Below the pieces are notes generated by a model, which was not told the DNA's origin, made no database searches, and saw only the letters and a program-made list of their open reading frames with translations. From Haladaptatus paucihalophilus DX253 (GTDB lineage: Archaea; Halobacteriota; Halobacteria; Halobacteriales; Haladaptataceae): a stretch of DNA of 64,000 nt. Shown here one piece after another: positions 49,332-57,254 of the stretch; position 1 is the first letter of the stretch; each line of letters opens with the position of its first letter. The stretch lies in contig NZ_AQXI01000001.1 in assembly GCF_000376445.1 (NCBI RefSeq), forward strand, positions 2,195,734 to 2,259,733, in the 5' to 3' direction. The translations under genes and the position numbers were made by a program.

Positions 49332-50759
49332 ATGAGCCGAATCCGCATCAGAGGAATCTACACCACCGCACTCACGCACCTGCTCGGTGACGAGTTCGAG
49401 GTGGTGCAGGCCTCACCGCCCATCAGGCGTCGGTTCGACGAGTCGTTCGACACCGGCGAGTACGACGCCACGGTCGAGACGACCGACGACAGGCAGGGCG
49501 TCGGCATCTCCGGGGACCCCGAAACCGTCTCCCACGTCGCACGTCGGGTGGCGGATACCGCCATCGACACCTTCCACTGGCAGGACTCGGCCCCGCGCGG
49601 GGCACTGTTCGATGGCGTAGTCAGCGACACCCTCGGAAGCGGTGCCGTCGTGGACCTCGGCGACGACCACGGCGAGGGCTTCCTCCCGTTCCGCGCCATC
49701 GACCGTCGAATCGACGACGGCGACCACGTTCGCGTGCAGGTCCACGACCCCGAACCGCCGTGGTCGCGCGACCGCTCCCTCCTCGGAACCGACATGCAGG
49801 TGTTCGGCGGCGTCGCCAGCCTCTCGAAGGGGGTGAACGAAGTCGTCGCCAGCGCGCCGGACGACGCCAGCAGGCGCGAACTCACCCGCACGACCGAGAT
49901 GCTTCCGACCGACGTTCCCGACGAGTGGGGCGTCCGCTGGGAGTACGCCGCGGCCGACGCCACGCTGGACGAGATGAACGCCGCCCTCTCCGCGGCCGTC
50001 GAACGGGCCGAAACCATCGACGGCGCGCTGGCCGAGGAGACCGACGTTGACGGTCCGCGAACCGTCGCCGCACCCGAGGAAACGGCGTGGCTGTGGTTCG
50101 GCCGCGAATCCCGATTCGAACTGGACGAGGCTCGCCGGGAGGTCACGACGACGCTTCCCGGCCATCACCGAATCAAGGCCGCCGACTCGTCGGCGAGCAC
50201 GGCGGTCGATTTCGCGGAGGACCTCTACGGCGATAGCGAGGAGGCGTTCGACGGGATGCCGACCGGCGCGACCCTTCGCGGGTTCGGCCCCGATGCGGAC
50301 GACGAGGTGTTCATCGACCACGGCAAGCCCGACGGTCGCTGTTTCTCGCTGGGCAAAGGGGCCGTCGCGGAGGCGGACCCCGAGGCCGGAAAGTACACCG
50401 TCCGCCGCGAGATGGGGAGTTCGGGGACCTACGACGCCATCGGCACCGACCGCGAGTGCGGCGACGTGGCGATCACGAAGTTCCGCGAGGGAAGATGGTG
50501 GTATCCGACGGCCTACCGGAGCGAAAATGGGAAATCGAAGGGCACCTACGTCAACGTCTGCACGCCCGTCGAACTGTTCCCCCGGTCGGTCCGCTACGTG
50601 GACCTCCACGTCGATGTCGTCAAGCGCCCCGACGGAACCGTCGAGCGGGTGGACGACGACGAACTCGACGCTGCCGTCGAAACGGGCCACATCTCCGAGG
50701 AACTCGCTGAAAAGGCCCGAAGCGTCGCGGCGAGCGTCGAGAAGGTACTGTCGAAGTAG
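49332..50759 (+). CDS. FAU-1-like RNA-binding protein (S1-like and DUF402 domains)
   Basis: A 475-residue protein matching the archaeal FAU-1 family, described in Pyrococcus as an AU-rich-RNA-binding protein with RNase E/G-like activity. An N-terminal region (IRIRGIYTTALTHLL) precedes an S1-like segment around residues 98-140 (GVVSDTLGSGAVVDLGDDHG and HVRVQVHDP). The DUF402 domain occupies the C-terminal half, with DRECGDVAITKFREGRWW, CTPVELFPRSVRYVDLHVDV and a final helical EELAEKARSVAASVEK. It probably binds or processes structured RNA. The 25-bp tandem repeat begins directly after its stop codon, so it may lie in the 3' UTR. Confidence 0.85.
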   Translation: MSRIRIRGIYTTALTHLLGDEFEVVQASPPIRRRFDESFDTGEYDATVETTDDRQGVGISGDPETVSHVARRVADTAIDTFHWQDSAPRGALFDGVVSDTLGSGAVVDLGDDHGEGFLPFRAIDRRIDDGDHVRVQVHDPEPPWSRDRSLLGTDMQVFGGVASLSKGVNEVVASAPDDASRRELTRTTEMLPTDVPDEWGVRWEYAAADATLDEMNAALSAAVERAETIDGALAEETDVDGPRTVAAPEETAWLWFGRESRFELDEARREVTTTLPGHHRIKAADSSASTAVDFAEDLYGDSEEAFDGMPTGATLRGFGPDADDEVFIDHGKPDGRCFSLGKGAVAEADPEAGKYTVRREMGSSGTYDAIGTDRECGDVAITKFREGRWWYPTAYRSENGKSKGTYVNVCTPVELFPRSVRYVDLHVDVVKRPDGTVERVDDDELDAAVETGHISEELAEKARSVAASVEKVLSK

Positions 50760-50760
50760 C

Positions 50761-50967
50761 GCGACCGAGGGAAACCGGCAGGCGACACAGCCGGGGAAAC
50801 GGTCGATGACACAGCCACACGGAACGGTCGATGACACAGCCACACGGAACGGTCGATGACACAACCGCCAGAAACGGCACGCTACACAACCGCCAGAAAC
50901 GGCACGCTACACAACCGCCAGAAACGGCACGCTACACAACCGCCAGAAACGGCCGGTGACACAGTCC
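50761..50967. repeat. 25-bp tandem repeat after the FAU-1-like gene
   Basis: About eight head-to-tail units of 25 bp start immediately after the stop codon. Unit starts align at 50786, 50811, 50836, 50861, 50886, 50911, 50936 and 50961, with a diverged unit before them. The last four share ACAACCGCCAGAAACGGCAC; the middle ones read ACAGCCACACGGAACGGTCG. There are no unique spacers, so it is not CRISPR. Because 25 is not a multiple of three, the array cannot encode a repetitive protein. The unit contains the small inverted pair CCG...CGG. Role unknown: a variable-number repeat, possibly in the 3' UTR. Confidence 0.88.
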
Positions 50968-50987
50968 CCTTGTCGCTAGTATCCTCA

Positions 50988-51127
50988 CCGGAAAATCGGA
51001 GATTTTCCGGGCCGACGACTGACCAACGGGAAGGAGGAGTTCTTTTGGTCCAGATTTTGCCAGGGAGTAAGGCGGAGAGCGAACGCAAGCGCGTTCGCTC
51101 TCCGCTCACGACCGCAGCAAAAGGTGG
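50988..51127. repeat. Second palindromic intergenic element
   Basis: This stretch between the tandem repeat and the NifU-like gene holds a perfect 10-bp hairpin CCGGAAAATC-GGA-GATTTTCCGG (50988-51010), then GGAGGAGTTCTTTTGGTCCAG, a hairpin GAGAGCGAACGC/GCGTTCGCTCTC (51075-51101) and the end GACCGCAGCAAAAGGTGG (51110-51127). The TTTTGGTCCAG core, the central hairpin and the terminal GACCGCAG...AAAAGGTGG match, inverted, the left half of the element at 10942-11282. The two are therefore related dispersed copies. Confidence 0.55.
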
Positions 51128-51130
51128 GTT

Positions 51131-51517
51131 CTAGAAGTGCTCGTTCTCGCCCGGCGTGTTCAGTTTCCCGCCGCGTCCGCCCTCGGAGCGGTCGATGCCC
51201 ATGACGCTCTCGGCTTGGTCCGTCTTCCACTGGCTGGTGCCGTCGTCGGCGATGCGGACGGTCACGTCGTCCACCTCGTCGAACTTCTTGAGGAGTTCGA
51301 CTTCGATGTTCTGGGAGGTGATCGGGGTGATGGAACCCCCGCCGCAGGCACCGCCGAGTTCGATGACGACCTCGCCCGATTCGGGGTCCGCTTTCCGAAC
51401 CGCGCTCGTCCCGCCGTGCATCTGGATGATGGGCATCTGGGCGGTGAGCCAGCGTTCGACCCGTGACGTGAGGTCGTCCGCCGACTCCGCGGCGTCGGTC
51501 GTGCTGTTCTCGCTCAT
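51131..51517 (-). CDS. NifU C-terminal-like protein with a single cysteine
   Basis: A 128-residue protein related to the NifU C-terminal/Nfu Fe-S scaffold domain (MHGGTSAVRKADPESGEVVI, then ELGGACGGGSITPIT). Classical members carry CxxC for a bridging [4Fe-4S] cluster; here the motif is ACGGGS, so only the first cysteine remains. Cluster binding as in standard Nfu is therefore doubtful, unless dimers share one ligand each. The N-terminal 15 residues are acidic and disordered, and the C-terminal tail is Gly-rich. The 3' end directly abuts the palindromic element. Single-gene unit. Confidence 0.8.
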   Translation of the reverse strand: MSENSTTDAAESADDLTSRVERWLTAQMPIIQMHGGTSAVRKADPESGEVVIELGGACGGGSITPITSQNIEVELLKKFDEVDDVTVRIADDGTSQWKTDQAESVMGIDRSEGGRGGKLNTPGENEHF

Positions 51518-51599
51518 ACCGTATCGTAGGAACTCGAAGTATGGTAAGCTTGGGGTTCGCGGTCGGGATTTCGGCGGAAATCGTTCCCGAACAATCGGC

Positions 51600-53138
51600 T
51601 CAGTTTTGCCCCCGGAAGCGCTTCCAGACGCCGACCCCGAGTATCGATAGTCCGGCGACGCCCGCGCCGAATCGGCCTTCCTTGGTCAACGAGGTCCCGC
51701 CGTCGTCCGAGTCCGTGGTCCCGTCGCCTCCCGTGACGGGTTTCGAGGTCGTGGTTTCCGAGGCGGTTCCCGTCCCCGTGAGCGACGGCGGGTTTCGTTG
51801 TTGGCCCCCGCGGTTCGGGAAGGTGTAGAGACCGCCTCGGCCGTCGCCTTCCTGACCCATGCTGCCGCCGATGAACACGTCGTCGGAAACGCGCTGGGCG
51901 GTCCAGAACGCGGCTTCGCTGGGCTTTCGCCACCACGCGAGTTCCGTCGGGTTGGCCGGGTCGCTCACGTCGAACAGCTTCACGCCGCCGCTGTACCACG
52001 ACGTGTAGAGGCGGTCGCCGACGAAATCGAAGTTGTGCGAAGTCGTCCACCCAGTTGCCGAACTCCCCTGCCCGCACTCGTGGCAGTCGTGGCCCGACGC
52101 GACGCCGACCGGCGAGAGCGATGCGGCGACCGACGAGAGCGACGCCGCGAAGTCGTAACTCGGGTCGTCGGTCTTCGGCGGCCGAATGGTCGCGAGCTTT
52201 CGTGGCTTCGTCACGTCCGAGATGTCCCAGAGGTCGATGCCGCCCGGACCGGTCGTGTCGGGGCCGTCGGTGTCCCACGCCTCCTTGTTGCAGGCGAGCA
52301 GGGAGGCGTCCTCGTTCGTCGTTACGAAGTGGGCGTTTCCCGGCAGGCCGATGACCGCTTCCTGTTCCTGCGAGGACGGAATCGAAGCGAGGTCGTCCAC
52401 CGACCGCCCGCCGAAATGCGAGACGTACGTGGGTCGTTTCGGATCGGACACGTCCACGACCCACGTTCCGGCGTCCCACTGCGCGAGGTACGCCCGTCCG
52501 TCGTGGACCCAGACGTCGTGCAGCGTCCGCACCCACGAGTCCACATCCTTCCAGTCCTCGTCGTAGTCCACCATCGACCACCGGCCGACTTCCGTCGGCG
52601 CGTCGTTCGATACGTCCACCAGTACGAGCGGATTTCCGTCCCCGTCGTTGCCGGTGAGGTAGGCGATGTCGTCCTTCAGGAAGGCGTTGTGAATCGGAAA
52701 CGTCGTCTCGTGGAACGCCACTCGTTTCGGGTCGGTCGGGTCGCGCACGTCGTACAGCAGGACGCCGTGCACCGCGTCGCTTCCGATGGGGTTCGCGGGA
52801 CCGGCGACGAGCAGTCGGTCCCCGTCCACCTTCGCGTCCCAAATTTGGAGGAGCGGGCCGCCGTCTCGCTGGGCGAGGAGGTCGTGGCGCTCTGCCATCA
52901 CCGTCGGCTGTTTCGGGTTTCGGATGTCCACCGTTGCGAATCCGTCCGTGGTGGCGACGAACGCGGTCTTCCCGTCGTTTCCGACCACCGCTTCCTTGGC
53001 GTTCCTGATGGCGACCCGTCCGAGCGGTCGGTACGCTTCGGTGTCGGCGACGCCATCCGATACGACCCCACCCGACGCGAACAGAGACGCGGCCCCACCC
53101 CCAACAGCGGCGGTACGGAGAAACTCTCGCCGATGCAT
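51600..53138 (-). CDS. Tat-exported LVIVD-repeat beta-propeller protein
   Basis: A 512-residue surface protein. A twin-arginine signal begins it (RREFLRTAAVGGGAAS), which fixes the start at 53138. The body repeats blades of the LVIVD/YncE-like kind: VDIRNPKQPTV, LYDVRDPTDPKR, LVDVSNDAPTEV, VVDVSDPKRPTYV, LWDISDVTKPRKL, LFDVSDPANPTEL, about six to seven blades. HDCHECGQGSS near residue 370 could bind metal. A Thr-rich linker and one C-terminal membrane helix (FGAGVAGLSILGVGVW) anchor it outside. Likely function is adhesion or protein binding; the family has no assigned reaction. Confidence 0.85.
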   Translation of the reverse strand: MHRREFLRTAAVGGGAASLFASGGVVSDGVADTEAYRPLGRVAIRNAKEAVVGNDGKTAFVATTDGFATVDIRNPKQPTVMAERHDLLAQRDGGPLLQIWDAKVDGDRLLVAGPANPIGSDAVHGVLLYDVRDPTDPKRVAFHETTFPIHNAFLKDDIAYLTGNDGDGNPLVLVDVSNDAPTEVGRWSMVDYDEDWKDVDSWVRTLHDVWVHDGRAYLAQWDAGTWVVDVSDPKRPTYVSHFGGRSVDDLASIPSSQEQEAVIGLPGNAHFVTTNEDASLLACNKEAWDTDGPDTTGPGGIDLWDISDVTKPRKLATIRPPKTDDPSYDFAASLSSVAASLSPVGVASGHDCHECGQGSSATGWTTSHNFDFVGDRLYTSWYSGGVKLFDVSDPANPTELAWWRKPSEAAFWTAQRVSDDVFIGGSMGQEGDGRGGLYTFPNRGGQQRNPPSLTGTGTASETTTSKPVTGGDGTTDSDDGGTSLTKEGRFGAGVAGLSILGVGVWKRFRGQN

Positions 53139-53332
53139 GACACGGTAATCGGTCGGAAACGGAATAAACACGAGGGTGGTGAAACGATGGCGTGGACCGT
53201 TCGTGCTGGATGCCGGTTCCGACCTAGCCGAAGGTTTTGTGTTTCCCGCTCTCGACCGTTCCCGTTGCTTCCGCATTCGCACTCGTCGAGCAGCCCCAGC
53301 GTTTTTGGGGTTGCGTAATTATATGTAATTAC

Positions 53333-53488
53333 ATGGCCTCACGCTACGACGCGGTACTCGCGGCGATTCCGACGCTATCGGGCGGTGGATTCGTGGCCGG
53401 GCAGTTCACGTCGTTTCCGATGACGATACTCGGCCTGCTCGGAGCGGTGCTGGTCGTCGGGTACGCGTTGGCTCGACCACCGGTCTAA
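53333..53488 (+). CDS. Small membrane protein, two helices
   Basis: A 51-residue protein starting MASRYDAVLAAIPTL, with two hydrophobic segments separated by FVAGQFTSFPM and a short end. An AT-rich TAATTATATGTAATTA stretch lies directly upstream of the ATG (53316-53331), dense enough to act as a promoter but closer to the ATG than the usual TATA distance. Similar short haloarchaeal membrane proteins of unknown function exist. It precedes rpl37ae on the same strand. Confidence 0.65.
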   Translation: MASRYDAVLAAIPTLSGGGFVAGQFTSFPMTILGLLGAVLVVGYALARPPV

Positions 53489-53496
53489 CTCAAAGG

Positions 53497-53504
53497 CTTT
53501 ATCA
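53497..53504 (+). promoter_or_regulatory. TATA-like box of the L37ae-rpoP-pcc1 operon
   Basis: CTTTATCA lies 27-34 bp before the ATG at 53531, and no Shine-Dalgarno is seen, indicating a leaderless operon mRNA for the ribosomal protein, RNA polymerase subunit and KEOPS subunit genes. Confidence 0.5.
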
Positions 53505-53530
53505 GTCCTCTCGGGTTATTTCTCGGTACT

Positions 53531-53809
53531 ATGGCCGAAGACTCTCGATCACGAACCGGTAGCGCCGGTCGGTTCGGGGCGCGATACGGTCGCGTCGCGC
53601 GCAAGCGCATCTCCGAAATCGAAGCGGACATGAACGAAAACCACACCTGCCCGGACTGCGGTAACGACACCGTGGACCGACAGGGTACGGGAATCTGGGA
53701 GTGCGGTCGGTGCGGCTACACGTTCGCCGGTGGTACCTACCGCCCGCAGACGCCTGCCGGACGGACCGTCAAGCGTTCCATCCGCGCCGCATTGGCTGAC
53801 GACGAATAA
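53531..53809 (+). CDS. rpl37ae: 50S ribosomal protein L37ae (eL43)
   Basis: A 92-residue zinc-binding large-subunit ribosomal protein, shared by archaea and eukaryotes. The C4 zinc motif is [20 protein letters not shown] plus RCG, and the N-terminal [17 protein letters not shown] binds 23S rRNA. Length and motif are standard. It starts the conserved trio with rpoP and pcc1; its TAA overlaps the rpoP ATG by one base, giving termination-reinitiation coupling. Confidence 0.96.
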   Translation: MAEDSRSRTGSAGRFGARYGRVARKRISEIEADMNENHTCPDCGNDTVDRQGTGIWECGRCGYTFAGGTYRPQTPAGRTVKRSIRAALADDE

Positions 53810-53943
53810 TGAGCTACAAGTGTTCGCGCTGTAAGCGGGATGTCGAACTGGACGAGTACGGCGGCGTTCGCTGCCCGTACTGTGGACACCGCGTCCTGCT
53901 GAAAGAGCGCAGCCGCGACGTCAAGGAAGTCAACGTCCGGTAG
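53809..53943 (+). CDS. rpoP: DNA-directed RNA polymerase subunit P (Rpb12/RPC10)
   Basis: A 44-residue subunit of the archaeal RNA polymerase, holding one zinc between YKCSRCKRD and [16 protein letters not shown]. It bridges subunits Rpo3 (D) and Rpo2 (B) in the assembly platform. The gene shares one base with the end of rpl37ae and is followed 5 bp later by pcc1. Length is typical of archaeal rpoP. Confidence 0.95.
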   Translation: MSYKCSRCKRDVELDEYGGVRCPYCGHRVLLKERSRDVKEVNVR

Positions 53944-53948
53944 CGCCC

Positions 53949-54215
53949 GTGTCTCACGACGCGCTTCTCGATTTCGAGTACGACGCCGAGGAGCGTGCGG
54001 TCCTCGTTTTTCGGAGCGTCGAGCAGGAGATCGGCGAAATAGACGACGACCGTTCTTGGACGACCGTCGAACGCGACGGGAACACGGTTTCCGTCCGCGT
54101 CGAGGCCGAGGACCTCATCGCCCTCCGCGCGGCGCTGAACACGTGGCAAACGCTCGTGGGCGTCGCCGAGACGGTCGCCGAAACGGGTGATTCGGTACGC
54201 GAACTGTCACTCTAG
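53949..54215 (+). CDS. pcc1: KEOPS complex subunit Pcc1
   Basis: An 88-residue protein starting with GTG at 53949. It is the dimerisation subunit of KEOPS, which makes the t6A37 modification on ANN-decoding tRNAs. The pattern is family-typical: a beta-rich N-terminus, RDGNTVSVRVEAEDLIALRAALNTW and a C-terminal helix (TLVGVAETVAE). Its place directly after rpoP is the conserved archaeal arrangement. The tRNA-Asn and tRNA(CAT) genes of this window are among the expected t6A substrates. Confidence 0.9.
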   Translation: MSHDALLDFEYDAEERAVLVFRSVEQEIGEIDDDRSWTTVERDGNTVSVRVEAEDLIALRAALNTWQTLVGVAETVAETGDSVRELSL

Positions 54216-54358
54216 ATTGTTCAGATACTTTGTCGATTGTATCGACGGATTTGTGTTCGTGGGGTTCCTTACGCTGGTACCGTGCTGCAGAAGAGATGGG
54301 AAACCAGTAACCGCCACGAATGGGTGTACCCACCGACTCCCCTCGGGTGGCGATAGGC

Positions 54359-54649
54359 GTGTTCGACCGACTCAACCCGTTCGGACGGAAAAAGAGCGAC
54401 GACGAAACGGGTGATTTCGACCGCGACCATCGTATCGTGATTCGATGCCCCGAGACGATGACTCCCATCGCCACGGAGCACACCGACCCCGACGACTGGG
54501 ATTCCAGCGTCGCGGATGGCGAAGGAATTGCGACCTACGACTGTCCCGCCTGTGGCGACCAGCACCGCTATCTCTGGGGGCCGCCGGTGCCGCTCTGTCT
54601 GGACGACGAGGACGACGAGGACGACGTGATTCTGTTCGAGAGCGAGTGA
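54359..54649 (+). CDS. Acidic protein with cysteine pair, unknown function
   Basis: A 96-residue protein from a GTG at 54359 (VFDRLNPFGRKK); the same frame continues 13 codons upstream to an ATG at 54320, so the start is uncertain. A cysteine in IRCPE and a pair in YDCPACGDQHRYLWGPP suggest a zinc ribbon with one ligand from the first segment. The C-terminus is an acidic tail rich in Asp and Glu. It sits between pcc1 and the sugar-epimerase-like gene, within an operon that in most haloarchaea continues toward prefoldin. Confidence 0.65.
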   Translation: MFDRLNPFGRKKSDDETGDFDRDHRIVIRCPETMTPIATEHTDPDDWDSSVADGEGIATYDCPACGDQHRYLWGPPVPLCLDDEDDEDDVILFESE

Positions 54650-54667
54650 AACGCGGCGAATCTCGAT

Positions 54668-55654
54668 TCATTTTCTACGCCACTCGTAGTCGTCTCCATC
54701 CGCGACGAGCAGTCCGTCGTCTCGCCACGTTTCGACCACCTCGTCCAGTCCGTCCCGATAACTCGAATATCGCGGGTTCCAGTCGAACGTCTCCCGGAAC
54801 CGTTCGTTCGTCGTCGGCATCGAGTTCGTCAGCAGGCGCACCGAGTGCTCACCGACGAACGGTCGGGCGACCCAGCCGGGAATCCGTCGCGGTGTCGGTG
54901 CTCCGAGACGGTTCGCGAACGCCGTCAGCATCGTCGCGAGAGAAACCGGTTCGTCGTCGGTGACGTGCCAACGGCCGGTCGCGTCGGACTCGACCGCCGC
55001 GGCGAACGCTCGCGCGGCGTCCTCGACGTGGAGAATCGAAAGCGCCGCATCCCGTCGCCCGAGGGGGCCGTCGCCCAGAATCGGGAATTTCCGGTCGAGC
55101 AGGCCGGACCCCATCTGTCGGGTGTGCGCCGATTCGGGGGAGTAGAACCAGCCACAGCGGAGGATACCGACGTCGAAGTCTCCGTCCTCTCCGCCCCGCC
55201 GAACGATTCGCTCGGCGTCGAGCGCGGAGCGCGTCGTGCGGTCGGGGTTGGGCGGAGCCTCCTCGTCGAACGTCCGTCCGTCCGGTTGGCGGGCGACCCA
55301 GACGATGCTCTGGAGGAGGAGCCGGTCGGCGTCGATTTCGTCTGCGACCGAGACCAAATTTCGCGCCCCTTCGGCGCGCACGCGGTCGTTTTTGACCCAC
55401 TCGTCGTCGGTCGGTTTCCTGCTCGTCGGAATCGCCGTCGCGGCGTGAATCAGCACGTCACACCCTTCGGCGGCGGAAACGAGCGACTCCTCGTCGAGGA
55501 TATCCCCGCGTCGCGGTTCCCCGCCGCGCTCGGCGACCAGTTCGTCTCCTCGCGCATTTCGAGAGAGTCCGACGACGCGATGGTTCCGTACCGCGAGTTC
55601 TGCGACGAGTTCGCGACCGAGGACGCCGGTCGCACCGGCGACGAAGACGTTCAT
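54668..55654 (-). CDS. Extended SDR (NAD-dependent epimerase/NmrA-like)
   Basis: A 328-residue NAD(P)-binding protein of the extended or atypical SDR class. FVAGATGVLGRELV (residues 4-17) is the dinucleotide motif, GGEPRRGDILDEESL the adenine-side loop, and the active-site region around TFDEEAPPNPDRTTRSALDA suggests Ser/Thr and Lys positions differing from classical YxxxK. It could be an epimerase, a dehydratase or a redox sensor. The start at 55654 is fixed by the Rossmann motif. It is antisense within the L37ae-prefoldin neighbourhood. Confidence 0.85.
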   Translation of the reverse strand: MNVFVAGATGVLGRELVAELAVRNHRVVGLSRNARGDELVAERGGEPRRGDILDEESLVSAAEGCDVLIHAATAIPTSRKPTDDEWVKNDRVRAEGARNLVSVADEIDADRLLLQSIVWVARQPDGRTFDEEAPPNPDRTTRSALDAERIVRRGGEDGDFDVGILRCGWFYSPESAHTRQMGSGLLDRKFPILGDGPLGRRDAALSILHVEDAARAFAAAVESDATGRWHVTDDEPVSLATMLTAFANRLGAPTPRRIPGWVARPFVGEHSVRLLTNSMPTTNERFRETFDWNPRYSSYRDGLDEVVETWRDDGLLVADGDDYEWRRK

Positions 55655-55738
55655 ACTCGATAGTTCGTTCGAGCGGCCGATAGCGGTTCTGCCGCAGTCC
55701 TCTGGACGATTTATAAGCTCCCGAACGTGACGTACGGT

Positions 55739-56407
55739 ATGAAATATCTCCGTTTGGTGCTCGACCCCGGAGAGACGCCCGTTCATCCCGTGTACGGGAT
55801 TTTGACCGGTGCGGAGTACGTCGAGGACGCCCGTGCGCTCCACGGCAACCCGTCGGACCTCCCGGAAGACATCGTGACCCTCCTCTTGTACGTTCGCGGC
55901 GATGTCGAGCGGTTCACCGCCGCCCTCGACGAAATTTCCGAGGTGCTGACGTACGACGTGACGTCCATCTCGGACGAGGAGTTCTACTGTTACGTCCACA
56001 ACGAGACGACGGCGGTCGACGGGGCGTTGTTCTCCGCGTTCTCCCGGGAAAGTATCGTTCAGTTGTCCCCCGTGAAGTATCACGACGACGGTCGAGCCAC
56101 GTTCGCCGTCGGCGGGTCGGCGGCCGCGCTCCAGGACGCCATGGGCGACGTACCGAAGGGTGTCGACCTCGACGTCGAACTCGTCGGCGACGGAGCGACG
56201 GGCCACGAGTCCGTCGTGCGGTCGCTCAGCGAGCGTCAGCGGGAGGCCGCCCGAATCGCGGTCGAACTGGGGTATTACGACGTACCGCGGCGGGCAAGCC
56301 ACGAGGACGTCGCCGACGCGATGGGCTGTGCGCCGAGTACGGCCGCGGAACACCTTCGCAAGGCCGAGTCGCGTGTCTTCGGGGAGGTGTTCTCGCGAAC
56401 GGAGTGA
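55739..56407 (+). CDS. HTH-10 family transcriptional regulator (Bat-like)
   Basis: A 222-residue regulator of the haloarchaeal bacterio-opsin-activator/HTH-10 class. The C-terminal 55 residues hold the conserved LSERQREAARIAVELGYYDVP linker, then HEDVADAMGCAPSTAAEHLR recognition helices. The N-terminal 160 residues form the sensory domain with no recognised cofactor motif. The ATG at 55739 (MKYLRLVLD) is chosen; an in-frame GTG four codons earlier is possible. A TATA-like TTTATAAG (55710-55717) lies 22-29 bp upstream. It diverges from the SDR gene and may control it. Confidence 0.9.
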   Translation: MKYLRLVLDPGETPVHPVYGILTGAEYVEDARALHGNPSDLPEDIVTLLLYVRGDVERFTAALDEISEVLTYDVTSISDEEFYCYVHNETTAVDGALFSAFSRESIVQLSPVKYHDDGRATFAVGGSAAALQDAMGDVPKGVDLDVELVGDGATGHESVVRSLSERQREAARIAVELGYYDVPRRASHEDVADAMGCAPSTAAEHLRKAESRVFGEVFSRTE

Positions 56408-56600
56408 GCGGGAGCCAGCCTGAACTGGTTCTGGTGTGTTCTCGTGAGTGACGAAGGAACGAACGAGGGCCAGTCGAAGCACGTTTCGACGCGTTCCCGC
56501 GAGTCAAACGCCCCGTTCTAATCGATACCTCGCCGAACCGTCCTGTGCCTCCACGAACGTAAAAGCGGGGCTTTTTCAGTCCGGGCGACAAGGGACGGGT

Positions 56601-56999
56601 ATGCAGGGTAATCTTCCACCGGAAGCACAGGAGAAGCTCGAACAGCTGCAGGACCTTCAGGACACGGCCCAGCAGGTCGCAGTGCAGAAGAACCAGGCCG
56701 AGACGCAGCTCTCCGAGTCGGAGAACGCGCTCGACGAGCTCGACGACATCGACGAGGACGCGACGATGTTCCAGGAAGTCGGCGAACTGTTCATCAAGAC
56801 GGACTACGAGACGGCCCAGTCCGACCTCGAAGACAAGGTTGACAGCCTCGAAATTCGCGTCGAGACGCTCAAAAAGCAGGAAGAGCGCGTCCGCGAGCAG
56901 TTCGAGAAGCTGCAGGGCGAACTGCAGGACATGCTCGGCGGCGGCGGCGCGGGCGGTCCGTCCGGCCCGACCGGTCCCGGCGGCGCTGGCGGCGCGTAA
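56601..56999 (+). CDS. pfdB: Prefoldin subunit beta
   Basis: A 132-residue chaperone subunit; two alpha and four beta chains form the jellyfish-shaped prefoldin that captures unfolded proteins for the thermosome. Two long coiled-coil helices (residues 7-55 and 72-115) flank the short beta hairpin region [17 protein letters not shown], which assembles the body. A Gly/Pro-rich tail (SGPTGPGG) follows. The ATG at 56601 gives the standard N-terminus [12 protein letters not shown]. It is followed three bases later by the DUF3194 gene, the conserved archaeal arrangement. Confidence 0.95.
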   Translation: MQGNLPPEAQEKLEQLQDLQDTAQQVAVQKNQAETQLSESENALDELDDIDEDATMFQEVGELFIKTDYETAQSDLEDKVDSLEIRVETLKKQEERVREQFEKLQGELQDMLGGGGAGGPSGPTGPGGAGGA

Positions 57000-57002
57000 G
57001 CG

Positions 57003-57254
57003 ATGGTCAGCGACGAGACGGTCGTCCAGACGGCCTCGGAAGCGGCCGAGGGCCTGATATTCGACCGAATCAAGCAGTCCGACGTCAAGGACGTTGACGT
57101 GACGGTCACGTTCGAGGAGGGTATCCTCGAAGTGGACGTGTACGTCAACGCGCCGAACGCGAGTCGGGACGAGGAGAAGGTGGCGAACGACGCCGCACTG
57201 GCCGCCCGCGCGGCGGTCGATGATCTGTTCGCCGACGCCGAAGAATCGGCGTAA
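57003..57254 (+). CDS. DUF3194 domain protein
   Basis: An 83-residue small alpha-beta protein of the archaeal DUF3194 family, nearly always next to prefoldin beta. A helical start (VVQTASEAAEGLIFDRI) is followed by a strand pair (DVDVTVTFEEGILEVDVYVN) and a C-terminal helix. No catalytic residues are apparent. Its gene begins 3 bp after pfdB, so it is co-translated. A role in protein folding or translation is guessed only from context. Confidence 0.88.
   Translation: MVSDETVVQTASEAAEGLIFDRIKQSDVKDVDVTVTFEEGILEVDVYVNAPNASRDEEKVANDAALAARAAVDDLFADAEESA

Noticed and set aside
50761-50967. CRISPR array
   Set aside because: The 25-bp units are directly adjacent and differ by drift; there are no unique spacers, no leader and no cas genes in the window.
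50856-51134. Small protein encoded by the 25-bp repeat
   Set aside because: A 25-bp period shifts frame every unit; composition is Arg/Thr/Pro-rich, unlike haloarchaeal proteins.
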